From contig JAMXBD010000719.1 in NCBI GenBank assembly GCA_024138025.1, positions 639,606 through 703,605 of the forward strand: a DNA stretch of 64,000 bases, written 5' to 3'. A program made the position numbers and the translations under genes. This stretch comes from Combretum micranthum. Its lineage: Eukaryota > Streptophyta > Magnoliopsida > Myrtales > Combretaceae. How positions within the stretch are numbered: position 1 is the first letter of the stretch; every line of letters begins with the position of its first letter. The notes under the pieces were generated by a model that was not told the DNA's origin, ran no database searches, and saw nothing but the letters and a program-made list of their open reading frames with translations. This document shows, one piece after another, positions 1 to 11,150 of the stretch.

Positions 1-1750
1 GATGCATATTTCGGATGGGGCATATGAAATCCGAACCCAACCTACTCTATTATAAGGACTCCCAAACCCAACTCGAAACCCTATAGGGTTTTCATTGTCA
101 TACCCAAACCTACTCCTACAAGGTTTTAGGGTCGACTTGACCTTATAGGGTCTTTCTATCTTTTTTTAATTTTTTTAATTTTTTTAATTTTTAAGGTTAT
201 TTATGCATGCAATTATTTCTTTAAACATTTATACAAATGCAGTAGAGCCTTATAAATCATTCATTTAATCTTCTTGCTAATTTTAATTGGGAAAAAGAAG
301 GGAAAATTATGCTAATAAACATTTGTAATATACAGCACGAAATTTAAGCTGCTACGCTCTATCAATGTAACATCAACTTAGAAAATATGCATGTATAGAC
401 TGTTTAAATATCTAAATAAATTATAAAAATATCATACTAATAAGTAAAAATTATGTCTCAAGAAATTTTGCTTCTCAGGACTTCTTTTTTTTTTTTTTAG
501 TTTGAATAGAATTTCTAATAATTATTTTATTTGTATTTTACTATAATTTATTGGGTTGAGTTTTCTATCATGTCATAATTATTGAAAATGCACTAGAAAA
601 TACTCAAAAAGAGGATGAATTGAGTATTTAACCTAAAATGCACAAATAACTAAAGTTTATGCAACAAATCAAATTAAACTCTAATTATAGTGGATATAGT
701 AATAACAGATTATAGTATGAAATATAAAAAAGATATAGATAGAAATTTTAAACCCAAATTTAACATGGAGTTCAGCCCACTTCCTATTGTCCACGATCAC
801 TAATTGCCTTCAATTGAGGACTTCATGCACTTTATTAATTTCACAAACATACTAGCTCAAGCTAAGAAATGCACCAGATGCAATACTCATAAAATAAAAT
901 ATTTCCTTTACTTTTGTAATGCTTTCTTATGGATTGACAAAACTATGAACAAAGCACTCAAAAATTGATTTTCTCTCTTTTAGTTAGAATTTGCAAAATA
1001 ATGAACAAGAGAACAATAATAAACGTGGATATTTGATTTGTTTACATGCAAATGAAAGCATTTTTCAAAAAAGTTATCTGAAACTCCAAAAAAACATGTA
1101 TTTATAGTCTTCAAAACATCTAAAGATCCATTAGAGATAATGTTTTAAAGTCACTAAGCATTAAATGTGCATAATAGCTTTTTTATGCCATATCAGCTCT
1201 ACATGTTAAACTATCACGCCTTAAACTTGTCGTGCCTTAAATTTGACCCTTGACCACGTCTATGTTTCTTTGAGCCTAAGACTTGAGCTTGTTGTGCCCT
1301 GGTGAATGAACTTATAGAGCCCTTAATGTGACCTATGACCATAGATGTTTATCTTGATCTCGTCGAGGCTGAGACTTGAGCCTTGTCATGCCTCAAATGT
1401 ACGTCGATGTGAACCATGACCAAGGCTGTGCTTAATAATTTTTCTTGCTAAATCCTGCATAATATCTAGAGAACAATATATACAAAAAAACATATATTTT
1501 CTATTATATTGTTCATCACATTGTTCGACTAATTAAGTATAGTTTAACACAATCGGATAGTTAATTGAACAACTAATTTTCTCATCAAAATCCATATTGA
1601 ACATACAATTTCAACAATTATGACTCGTGACTCGACCCTAACCCTATAGGGTCACAAAATTTTTCCCAAACCAATCCTAAAACCCTATAGGTTTTTAACA
1701 AGTAAAGTGGGACGGGCATCCTATAATGATCTAGCCTAGTTACATCCCTA
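1..1750. mobile_element. M0: hAT-type DNA transposon, right part
   Basis: The right terminus, read on the minus strand from about 1749, begins AGGGATGTAACTAGGC and continues through a stretch with TCATTATAGG and AAAAACCTATAGG. The left end of M1 (from 62624) has the same order of words over about 65 bases, so the two are one family. The outer parts (1-150 and 1620-1700) repeat the word ACCCTATAGGGT, a subterminal motif. The left terminus lies outside the window. No transposase reading frame was recognised in between, so this is probably a non-autonomous or decayed copy. The family assignment rests on the TAGGGATG/CATCCCTA ends and on the 8-bp duplication of its relative M1. Confidence 0.55.
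1210..1435. repeat. Degenerate tandem repeat inside M0
   Basis: Three imperfect units of roughly 60-95 bases each carry the words ACTTGAGC or ACTTGTCG, then a 'gtgcc' block, then TGACC(A/T)(A/C/T)GACCA. The block is more GC-rich than the rest of M0. Units differ in length by indels, so the array is old. No function is suggested by the sequence. Confidence 0.35.
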
Positions 1751-1892
1751 TTCATAGCCACTTTGTATCTTATACCTTGTAAAACCTACAAGATACCCTA
1801 TGGAACATGTAATTTTTTTTAAGAAACTTTTGATTTTTTTTCCCTTTCTTAAGTTTTAAGTTCATAGTGATATATACAATTTTATGTAGAGT

Positions 1893-1893
<1 letters not shown>

Positions 1894-1930
<37 letters not shown>
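1894..1930. repeat. (TAG)n microsatellite
   Basis: About twelve perfect TAG trinucleotides. They lie at the exact point where homology between the two LTRs of T begins, so the array marks or caused the truncation of T's 3' LTR. Confidence 0.95.
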
Positions 1931-1931
<1 letters not shown>

Positions 1932-2795
1932 TGGTTTCAGTTGCATTTCTAGGTAATGGTGGTGTAGAGGTGTCTGGGTCTTCTAGGATTAGGTTGGGAA
2001 GAGAAGTGGTGGTTGTGATTGGGGAAATCTATTGGTATTTCTAAGTAGTGGTTGATGGTAGGGGATTTGGGTGGTTGGGTTATGGGTTTTTGGGTTGTGA
2101 AAGAAAGATCTTGTTGGATTGATTTTCGAAATCCCGTTCTTGTCCTCGTTGCAGGATCTAGTGTTCTTCTTATAAGGGTAGATGAGGAAGATAGGAAGTC
2201 AAAGTGTAGCTGACATTATGGAGTTGGATCTTTGAGGGATTTCGGTTGTGGAACTTGAATGATCGAAGGTTATGAAATTTTAATTGATTCTAAATGTTCG
2301 ATTTAAAACACAATAAAAGCTTGATTTATACCTCAAACCCAACTTTTGATCTTCCTGGCAAAAGAATGAGCTCGAAACGAGCTCAAATGGAGCTCGTTCA
2401 AGCTCCAATGGTGTTCCAAAGCCTTAACAATGGCGAAAGAGGACTGGGGAAGATGACGCGTGTGAGGCACATACGAGCGTTTTCCCAGGCACGTAGAGCG
2501 CTTGTCTGACATGTGATGCGCTAAAAGTAAAAATTCCCTTACGCGCACAAGTTGGATCAAACCCCGCCCTTTTTTATCCTATATGCATACCTCAGCCATT
2601 TGAGCTGAGCTTGTTTTCTTGTTAATATGCTTACTCAAAACAAACTTAACTTACCCAAACCATGCTAAATGTTATTTTTAATAAAAATGAATCAAAATCG
2701 ATATGAGTTTAAGATTCAAATTAATTTCCAAATGTAGCCCAAAATACTATAAGACCAATAATAAACCCAAAGCATTAATGTGAAATATTTTTTAC

Positions 2796-2797
<2 letters not shown>

Positions 2798-2834
<37 letters not shown>

Positions 2835-2843
2835 CATCATCAT
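2798..2843. repeat. (TTA)n then (ATC)n microsatellite
   Basis: Twelve TTA units followed by a few ATC units, inside the 3' LTR of T. The 5' LTR copy near 36620 has only a few units, so this is a local expansion after insertion. Confidence 0.95.
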
Positions 2844-3074
2844 TGTCATTACTCTTCTTTTTTATTTTAATTCTAAAAAGCTTATTTTCTAAAAAGATGG
2901 GTTTTTTTTTCGAATTTTTTAATTTTTATATTCTTTTTTAATTTTGTAATTTTTTTTATTTTTAATTCAACTAACTTTTTGTATTTTTTGATAATTTTCA
3001 ATTTTTATTGTATTTCCTATCTTTTTATGATTTATGATTTTTTTTTTTTTTTAACTTTTTAATGATCTTTAAGA

Positions 3075-3114
3075 GGGGGGGTGGGGGGGTTTGGGGGGGG
3101 GGGGGGGCGGCGGG
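3075..3114. repeat. Interrupted poly-G tract in T LTR
   Basis: G runs of 7, 7 and 15 bases separated by single T or TTT steps, then GGCGG. The 5' LTR equivalent (36832-36855) has shorter runs of 5-6 G. It lies just inside the 5' boundary of the minus-strand LTR (start of U3). Length may be affected by sequencing or assembly. Confidence 0.8.
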
Positions 3115-3145
3115 GAAGGGCGCACACAAAGATGGGGTCTCGACA

Positions 3146-3162
3146 GTTGCCCCTCTCTATGG
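3146..3162 (-). other. Polypurine tract of T
   Basis: On the minus strand the sequence CCATAGAGAGGGGCAAC abuts the TGTCGAG start of the 3' LTR. A purine-rich run immediately 5' of the 3' LTR is where plus-strand DNA synthesis is primed. This defines the element's minus orientation. Confidence 0.6.
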
Positions 3163-3235
3163 CGAAGTTTGAACAAAACTCCACTATAAATACAAAAAGA
3201 GATACCATTTTTGCCAAAAACCTAAACTTGGCAAG
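3163..3235 (-). other. T: 3' untranslated sequence before the minisatellite
   Basis: Short non-coding stretch between the polypurine tract and the repeat array. A frame reads through it on the plus strand (3081-3320) but starts in the poly-G tract and ends in the repeats, so it is not a gene. Confidence 0.5.
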
Positions 3236-3879
3236 TCAAACTACAAAACTCATCTTGATAAGCAGGGATTTTGAGAATGGTTACCTTGATAATCAAGGGT
3301 TTTTGAAAAGGTTATCCTGATAGACAGAGATTTTGATGACCTTAATAGCCAAGGGTTTTTAAAAAGGTCACCTTGATAGCTAAGGGTTTTTTTTTTTTTT
3401 TTTTAATGTCACCTTGATAAACAAAGGTTTTTGAAAAGATTACCCTGATAAATAGGAATTTTGGTCACCTTGATAGATAAGGGTTTTTTAAAAGGTCACC
3501 TTGATAAACAAGGGTTTTTTGAAAGGGTCACCCTGATATATAGGGATTTTTGTCACCTTGATAAACAAGAGTTTTTGAAAAGGTCACCCTGATAGGTAGG
3601 GATTTTGGTCATTAATAAACAAGGGTTTTTGATTACCCTGATAAACAAAGATTTTAAAAGATCACCGTGATAAACAAGGATTTTGGTCACCATAATAAAC
3701 AAAGGTTTTTGGTTACCTTGATAAACAGAGATTTTAAAAGGTCATCTTGATAAACAAAGGTTTTTGGAAAAGGTCACCGGGATTTTGGTCAGTTTCATAA
3801 ACAAGGGTTTTTGGTCACCCTAATAAACAGGGATATTAAATGGTCACCTTGATAAACAAAGGTTTTTGGAAAAGGTCAC
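3236..3879. repeat. Minisatellite in T 3' region (about 26-32 bp units)
   Basis: Roughly twenty imperfect units built on GGTCACC(C/T)TGATAAACA followed by (A)GGGTTTTTG or GGGATTTTG with variable A runs. Two unit types tend to alternate (TTGATAAACAAGGG and CTGATAAACAGGGA), giving a dimeric period near 56. It lies between the integrase end and the 3' LTR of T, and is cut at 3879 by insertion D. The far side of D (13075 on) does not continue the array, consistent with a deletion at that junction. Confidence 0.88.
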
Positions 3880-4305
3880 TGTCACGCCCCGAAGGGTACC
3901 CCAAACGTGGCAGTCTGCCGTACACAATATTAAAGCCTAAGAATGACCACCTCAGTCACGCGAAGGCTTCCATACTATGTACAAGGCGTCTAACACATAG
4001 AGGAGACACATCGGAATGATACGTTTTATGTTGATACAATTGGGTAACAATGTAAAGGAAATACAATCCACTATACTCCAAATACAAAACACTATACTTC
4101 AAAATATAAATCATCAAACTTCAATTACATTTATCCCAAGACCTCACTACATAAAACTATTATAAGGAAAAACGTAAGGCTTAGCCAAAAACTTCAAGCA
4201 TTCTCATATCTTGCCGGAATCCCGAAGTCATTCTCGATTTCAACCATCTCGGTCCCCACTTAGCATTCTTGGAATAACCTGCTCATTTAAACAACTATTG
4301 GGGTA

Positions 4306-4322
4306 TAAGCTACACTAGCTTA
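4306..4322 (-). other. D LTR hairpin 3
   Basis: TAAGCTA and TAGCTTA arms around a 3-base loop, present in the same place in F and in weaker forms in A, B and G. It lies downstream of the two-hairpin block in LTR orientation. Confidence 0.6.
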
Positions 4323-4408
4323 GTGATAATTCCCTTAATTCCGTACTATAACAAACAAGTTATTAATCAATCATATGCTATGCATGAACAAGCACGTGAG
4401 CAAGTAAT

Positions 4409-4458
4409 TGTGCATGGGTAACCGGAACCCACGCACATAACGGATTTACGCCCTCCGT
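4409..4458 (-). ncRNA. D LTR: conserved two-hairpin block (candidate structured RNA)
   Basis: In minus orientation, hairpin 1 has arms ACGGA and TCCGT around loop GGGCGTAAA, and hairpin 2 has arms TGTGCGTGGG and CCCATGCACA (10 pairs with one G-U) around loop TTCCGGTTA. Equivalent positions in A, B, F and G keep the loops in similar form but have different, still complementary, arms. That is the pattern of selection on pairing. The role (RNA packaging, dimerisation, translation or a DNA-level palindrome) cannot be told from sequence. A second copy lies in the truncated 5' LTR at 12673-12722. Confidence 0.55.
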
Positions 4459-4957
4459 ATCTTGGGTTAGGGATGGTATTGAAGTCTACACGACCGCTGC
4501 TAGTTCCCAAGCCCTCGGCTCTTAGCACTCGCCTCGGCTAGGCTCACACATGGAATGCATCCCCGATGCGCCTTAGTTTCCTATGAATGAGCTATGATCC
4601 CGGGTCTCATTACTCAAATGAGTCCTCGGACCATACTGATCGACCTGCGTAGGAGTAGCACGCTACCAAATGCAATATGTCCGATGCGATGCATGATCAA
4701 TTTACTTTTTGCTTAGGTCAAAATATTTATACATTCTTTAGAGTGACCAGGCAATATCATACACATAAATAATATGAACCATGCAGTTATCCAATCAAAT
4801 CGTGGTTTCGATATGCTTTAGTATTCCTTGGCATACATTCATCACAATCTCATCATATATCACATCCCCATTCATATCGATTTTTATCTTGCTCCTAAAA
4901 TTCTAATGCGACTAATTACAAGCACAATCAAGGTAACAAAATAAGGAGAAAACTCAC

Positions 4958-5026
4958 TCGGCCATTGGATCACCGGTCTTCTAGTAATAAAATCCGGTGG
5001 TAGGGAATCGTCGAACTCGGGATAAC
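4958..5026 (-). other. D LTR: exon-like 69-nt block
   Basis: Bounded on the minus strand by CTTTTTAG and GTGAGT, like a short exon. Read in phase 2 it gives an acidic peptide with the motif DDSLPPDF, matching DDSLPPDYYYW in F. Equivalent blocks are in A, B, F and G. Confidence 0.5.
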
Positions 5027-6470
5027 CTAAAAAGGAAGAAATACTCTAATAAGTATTTCAACTCAAACTAATCCAACGACTTCTTACGAACTATCAAATT
5101 CGTAATTCGCGTCCTAAGCGGGAATTCCAACTTAAAACGGCCATAACTTGGTCATTTTAACTCGGAATCTCACAAATTTTATATCGATTTCTATCTACTT
5201 CGGAAGAGATTTCTAAATATAAAGTTTAAATTAAGTTTTGAAAATATCTAAGCCTCGGAAATGAGGGATCAGATCTATACAACGGTGTTATTGAATCCGA
5301 AAATGCGGTTTTCATGAATGCACTTGAGATTCCTAAGTACAAGATGAAACTAAATGTCATGGTAATGATTTTCTCTATCATGAATGTCATGATATGAAAT
5401 CTAATGAGCCTAAGTTCTTATAACTTTTAGACTTAAAGAATTTAAATAAACTTTTTCTTAGAAAACCATTTTATGCTATCGATTAACAAGTGAGTTTACT
5501 ACACTTGGTCACACCTACATATTACAAGGATTTTCTTTAAAAAACTCACTTTGTTTAAAGAAATTTTGACCCTTATATTAGTTATATCCTAAGCCTTTAT
5601 TTCTTTAATAAAATCTTCATTTATAAACTTTTAAGTGGGTCTTTTACTAATGGTTTCCAAAAATCCGAATTTAGAAAATTTCATTTTCAAGTTGATTCCT
5701 TTAGAAAAAATATTTTATACTTAAAACTTTAAGTATTTATTTTACCTATACCTAAGGACTTCATTTATTTAAGAAAATACCATTTTTGAAGTTGGAAAAA
5801 TAGTGTTTCTAACCATCTATCCATTATTACGAATTTTGCCTACAAGATTTTTAGCTCAAAACTTCTATTGGACTTCATCTCTTGTTTCAACATTTTCTTG
5901 TAAAAACTTATTTAGACTCATGAAAATACTACCAAACATTATCTATTACCTATAGGCTCATTTCTCTTGTAAAATATATGTTTAGAAGTTGATAAAAGTG
6001 TTTTTAACCTAGGTTTCTAAAGTCATCCGAATTTACACAAGTTCATTTCTTGAAAAGTGTTTTCCTTTTTGACTTTATTAACTCATCTATCTTAGATCTA
6101 TACACTAGGAAGGTTATTTACTAAGGACAAAAACATTAAAGACCATTGATGCACATAAACTCAAATTAATGATGAGATCTTAAATGCCTACATGAATATG
6201 AGTAATAAAATGGTAGATCTACTATATCAAGCGCTTAAATAAATTTTGAAAACATAAAAACTACTTTTTTAAAAGATCTTTGTTCAAAACACTTTTTGAT
6301 GGATAAACATAAAGCTTTTAGTATGAAAGCTCCTTTAAATTAGATCTACTTCGTAACGGTTTGGTATTCTTGTTTTGACATTTCCTTGTCCCTAGCAAAA
6401 GCTCATGGGGTCCTTTAGTTGGAATGTCCAAGAATCACTTAGCCATAACAAGATCTATGAGTGGAAGCTT

Positions 6471-6645
6471 ACTTACTTGAATGAATAGAAGATGAAAAGA
6501 GGAAATGGAAAGTTGTGTGTGTGGGGGGGGAGCCACAAGCTCACGGCAAAGGGGATGTGGGGGAGGATTTTTTGAGAGCTTTTTACTTTGTGGAACTTTG
6601 AAAAGTGAAAGAATGAGGAGAGAGAGAGAAAAAGTAGTTTATATA
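6471..6645 (-). promoter_or_regulatory. D LTR promoter: TATA box to donor-like site
   Basis: On the minus strand TATATAAAC (6645-6637) is followed by a conserved GCCGTGAGC block and then GTAAGT at 6476. The same order TATA, GCCGTGA-like word and GT donor-like site is present in A, B and F, with about 150-170 bases between TATA and the donor. Confidence 0.55.
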
Positions 6646-8646
6646 GCATTGGAATTTAGGTTAAATGGAGTGAGATTAAATAATAAAAAAAAAATTGTAA
6701 AATGGAGCTTGTGGCGGAGGTCACCACGACGGCACTATTCATGGAGGAGGGAAAAAGAAAGTTTGATTTTCTTTTTGTTTTGATTGATTTATCTTTGATT
6801 TGATTTAAGTACCATTTGTCATAATTTGTATTGATTTTAAAGAGACAAAAATCCTTGAAAAAGGAAGTGATTGAGTGATGGTAAGTGTTGCAAAAGTAGG
6901 TGTACAAATAGGTAGACTAGGTGGTACTTTGTAAATAGTGAGGAATATGACAAGACAATTTAATTTCCGTAGTAATGGAATACGAATAAAAAGGCTATAA
7001 CTGTATTTTTCATAAGCCGGAAAATTATGAAAAATATATTTTTGAAATCCTTATTTTATTTCGATTCAAATGAGTATTCATAAGTAACTTTTTGAAATTC
7101 TAGTTCCGGGGCACGTTTTTCTATAATGGGTCTCGGGATGACCCGAAATTAAAATTTTCTCAAAATCTGATATTTTCTTGGTTTGAAATATAATCAAGAA
7201 CTATATTCAAAATTAAATTTTCTTATAAAAGTTTCTTATTTAGAAACCGAGGAAAAGCCGGAATTAGGGTTTCTAGGTCTTTTTCACAAAGCTTGAACTA
7301 AACCGGTTTAGGGTTTCATTTTTTGGTTTCCGAAGTTTACTTGATTACTAGGAAACCCGAGATATACATAAAAAAAATATAATAATAATAAAATTGTGTA
7401 ATGAAATAAGAATGAATAGTGCAAAAGACTAATCAATTACCGGTAGAAATGAAAATACGATAAAAAGGTTATAATTGTAACTTTTATAACCCGAAAAATT
7501 ATATAACTGATATATTTAGAAATCTCTGGAATTACGAGTCTAACGGTACTAATGGTATTTTTTTATATCTCGAGCCCGGGATACGCTTTTCGAAGTCTGT
7601 ATCCGAACGGGTTCAAATAGGTCAAAATTTACCAATCTTATATTTTTAAATAAACTTATATTACTACAGCTATTCTACTATTTAAACTACCTTTCGGCCT
7701 CTAGAGTTAAGGGCGCTAGATTGCCGGACTTACTATTGTATTCCGGTTAGGGTTTCCGGATGATTTTCCGGTTTAGACCTTTGCCAATTGGAAACTGAGA
7801 TTTTCTGTTTATACAACGTATTTAGTTTGAGAAATTTATTTTAAATTTTATTTTTATAAGTACTTAATATCTCTTATTGCTTTCAGAAATCTGAATTGAA
7901 TTATTATATCCGGAGTTATATCGGTAATGGTTACCAGATATGATTTTCTTGAGTTTGAGTCAAATATCGATTTTGGAATGATTTTGGGGAAATCTTGATT
8001 TTATAATTTGCTTTGAAAAAGGATCTTCATAGTGTTTTGTTTTCGAATTTATTTTGCTTCGATTTAAGGTTTTATGAACAATTGGTTAACTTAAGGATTA
8101 TCTAATTTGTTATTTTGTTTCTTGAATTCTTCCTTCTTAAGATTACGAGATTTCAATTTCTAACTCGTTCTATGATTCTTGGGAGTTTGATTTGATCGTT
8201 AGGGCTTTATTGTGATTTCCGTCTCTTAGGATTATTAGTCTGGTCGTTTGGGGAATTTCCAAAGTCTATATTTTATTATTGGCAGATAAAGTTTTCTTAA
8301 TCGTGCCAAAGCCTAATTATGGAATTGGCCTTTGGTGATTTCCTGATCCTTCAAATTGTCATGTTATGGATTAACTTGCTTTTTAGCAAATTATCACTGT
8401 GTTTTATTTTTATCCCGATTTTTATGAATTATAGATTAGGTAAGCAGTTTATCTTACGTAATGGTTTTTGGACTTAAGGACTTTTAGTCCTTATTTTATT
8501 TTTAGATTTTCTCAAGACTAATGAATTCTTACTTTCGTTTATATTTCAGGACTCGTTCAAAGTTCGGTTTTAATTTGGAGTGATTTTTAGGGTTTATTTT
8601 CGAAGTTCATCGTAGAATTATTTACTGAAATTTTCCGGGGCTTACA

Positions 8647-8660
8647 TCCTCCCCACCTTA
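8647..8660 (-). other. Polypurine tract of D
   Basis: Minus strand AAGGTGGGGAGGA directly abuts the LTR start at 8646. It identifies 3880-8646 as the 3' LTR of a minus-strand element. Confidence 0.75.
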
Positions 8661-9452
8661 AAGAAAGTTTTGTCCGCAAAACTTGTTACGTGTACATCGT
8701 TTGTCAAGAAAAGATTATGAATTTTGAGTTATATTTCTATCATCGTTTTGTGCTTTGGTTTGTATCATTTTTAAATTTTGTATGAGAGGTATTTTACGGA
8801 ATATAGCACATACAAATTAATAAGATTTGGCTTAGCGATTCCAACCTTCACTTACACGACTCTTTTGGAAAACGACACGGACTTGACTCGAGACCACAGA
8901 CGACTCGACTCGACCGACACTAGACGACTCATGACAACACGACCTTTCATGACTCGATTACTTTGACCAACGAAGGTTGTGGATTCGCTTCTCCATTCTT
9001 ATGTAGCTGTATATACAATATTGTGCTTTATGATTCATATTTCCTTAAACAATATGGTCATCATCGTTTTAAATTCTTATCATCGTGATCATCTTGATGG
9101 GGTTGAAATCAAGAATCTCATTGCTTTATTGTATACTTATTACTTGTGAAAATCTTACGGAGTTTGGTAATTGAGATTTGATTTCTGAAATTTTAACTTT
9201 TATGTAACGATCATCGTAGATTTTCGATCTTTCAAAGTTCTTTATTTACAAGAAGTTGTATGTGGAGGGTCTTAGAATTCATTAAATTAATCGAGTTTTT
9301 GTTTTAGTTTCCATTATTGGCTCATTCTAGCTTTTAATGGTCTCGAACTTTCCTATTTTTAGTCTAGCTATTTAATCCGAAGGTTTTTCTAACAACCTAT
9401 CTCTTTGATTCTATTGACAGGAAAGAATATGCGGTATTCTAAGGGTATAGCG
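8661..9452 (-). other. D: non-coding 3' internal region
   Basis: Between the end of gag and the polypurine tract, where protease, reverse transcriptase and integrase would be expected in a full element, no such motif is present in any frame. One plus-strand frame (8778-8966) is low-complexity 'gactcgactcgaccgac' sequence and is not credible. D is therefore a gag-only element. Confidence 0.6.
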
Positions 9453-10691
9453 CTAACCTGGTACCAAGTTGCATCTTTGATCCTCGCTTCCTTCCATGGC
9501 GAAGGACTCCAGCTCCTCATCACTAGCTCCTTCATACACTCCATATGTGTGAGGGTTGTGGACTAGATTTCCGGATGTAGATGTCCTTGAAGAACCTCGA
9601 TTCCTTTTTCCTTTGTTGCTTTTATTCCTGTTATATCTCTTCCTCTTCTTCCTAGGTAGCTCCAACAAAGCAACATGCAAATTATCCCGTTCAGGGCATG
9701 TTTTAGCCAAATGTCCCGTTTTTGTGCAAATAAAGCATCCGGTGGTCATCTTTTTAGGACACTTCTCAACTTTGTGACCAGGGTCCCCACAGAGATAGCA
9801 CTTGAATTGAAGTTGTGGACACTGTATAGGTAATGCTCTCTCTTACATCTCCAACATTGTATCTTATCCAAAATTATGTCTTCTTCCTTGTTTGGGTCAT
9901 CATCCAAGGGAAGTGTTATGACATTTTGACTCGGGGTCATTAAAGCATAGAACTCCATTTCCTTATTACTTCTTTCTTGCCTCCTCCTTTGAGCATTTTC
10001 TATTATCCGTGCTCTTTCTAGCAATCCTTGATAACTCCTGATATCCAATTCTTCCAATCGAGTCCGAAGGTCTTCTTTTAAACCATTCAGAAACACTTGT
10101 CTTTTGAGTTCCTCACTTTGCTTATATGATTCTGGAGCATATTGCAATAATCTACTAAACTCGGTTTCGTACTGTTCCACACTACGATCTCCTTGTGAGA
10201 TATTGAGAAAATCTGAACTGTACTGGACTCTTAAGCTCATGGGAAAATATTTGTCCAAAAACTCATATCTAAACATTTCCCATGTAACTGGAGGCGTCAA
10301 CTCTCTTTCCTTAGATTCCCACCATACTCGGGCATGTAAGCGGAGCATAAAGTTCCATAATTGACTCTCAAGGTGTGGTACTTCAAAAGCATTAAAGGAC
10401 TTCAATGTGTGCCAACCAATCCTCTGCCTCATCGGGTTTTCCAAAAACTCCGTCGAAATACTCGTTACACTTTATGAAGCATGGTAAGAGGCTTTGGTGG
10501 TATTGAGGTGATGGGGGTTCATCTTGCGTCGTTTCTTGCTCATATCTCACAGGTGTAGACGTTGAACTGACTTGAGTCTGTTGCATGTAGCCTCTTATCT
10601 GACTAGTAAGCCGTTCAATCTCTATTGAGGCATTTCCCCCTTGGTTAGGTGGTTCGGGTATCGCTTGGTTCTCGGGTCCTAAAGGAGTCAT
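9453..10691 (-). pseudogene. gag: D: gag with capsid and three zinc knuckles (two frameshifts)
   Basis: Nucleocapsid-capsid polyprotein of a Ty3/gypsy element, which would form the virus-like particle. It reads in three overlapping frames: 10691-10392 (N-terminus to FGKPDEAEDWLAHIE), 10444-9746 (capsid with ARVWWESK and a helical tail up to the first knuckle) and 9749-9453 (last knuckle and basic C-terminus). A single-base shift near 10415 and another near 9830 separate them; otherwise the frame is open. Three Cys-rich knuckles follow in order: CWRCKREHY, CYLCGDPGHKVEKC and CFICTKTGHLAKTC. The first is a shortened CX2CX3HX4C type, also seen in F and in the second gag copy of D. The few lesions fit the ~98 percent LTR identity, so this is a young copy. 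Confidence 0.85.
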
Positions 10692-11150
10692 GACGGGTTC
10701 TTGTTGTGGTTGGGTATATCTCCTACAATTTTATTTAAGCTCAGGTGAAAATTCTAAATCTTTTATTACGTCTTAAGGCGGTAAAAGAAGCTTAAAGAAA
10801 CTTATCGGAAATACGGAACACGGAAATGCGGAAATAAAGACATATGTAAGAAATATTGAAATTCTACTGAAATCAAAATCGATAACAAAAACTTCATAAT
10901 ATTCAAAACGAAATACATGAAATCAAGAGAAGATGTAAATCTTTCATTACAAAAGTTTAAAGGAAGGATGCAAAACATACATTGGAACTAATTCATGAAC
11001 TAGATGATAAACCACAACATCGGTTTACATTTTCAAAACATCTTTGTTCTCTTCACTCAAAAAGTTATTTGCTCCTAACGCTCAACACGAGAGATCTAAT
11101 GATATTTCTAGGAGACTGACTTCTTCCAAACAAGGGCAGCTGTCCAGCTG
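10692..11150 (-). other. D: spacer between the two gag frames
   Basis: About 460 bases with no recognisable domain on either strand. It separates a capsid-less gag copy from the main gag. Confidence 0.5.

Larger units (their letters stand above)
1937..3145 (-). mobile_element. T: 3' LTR, truncated
   Basis: Alignable by eye with 35814-36875, the other LTR of T, over its whole length (shared blocks such as TGCATTTCTAGGTAATGGTG and GAGCTCGAAACGA). The minus-strand LTR begins TGTCGAGACCCC at 3145 with a purine-rich tract directly outside it. The distal end corresponding to 35536-35813 is missing and replaced by M0-flanking sequence and a TAG microsatellite. Compared with the 5' copy it carries an expanded TTA microsatellite and a longer G tract. 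Short open frames here (for example 2294-2509) have no homology to known proteins and are not credible genes. Confidence 0.78.
3880..8646 (-). mobile_element. D: 3' LTR (long chromovirus-type LTR)
   Basis: On the minus strand it runs from TGTAAGCCCCGG (8646) to GGGGCGTGACA (3880), 4767 bp. The first ~925 bp (plus coordinates 3880-4800) are about 98 percent identical to 12146-13074, the truncated 5' LTR; I counted about twenty differences. Its layout matches LTRs A, B, F and G: TATA box, GT donor-like site, intron-like stretch, 69-nt exon-like block, hairpin block and GGGTACCC near the end. It is longer than the other LTRs. The left flank GTCAC (3875-3879) is the candidate target duplication, but the partner is lost. 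Confidence 0.88.

Noticed and set aside
54..160. Telomere-like repeat (CCCTAAA type)
   Set aside because: Words such as ACCCTATAGGGT are palindromic subterminal motifs of the hAT-like family and are not in tandem telomeric order.
6505..6783. 92-codon Gly/Arg/Lys-rich frame
   Set aside because: Lies antisense to the leader of LTR D; composition follows poly-purine leader sequence and no homology is visible.
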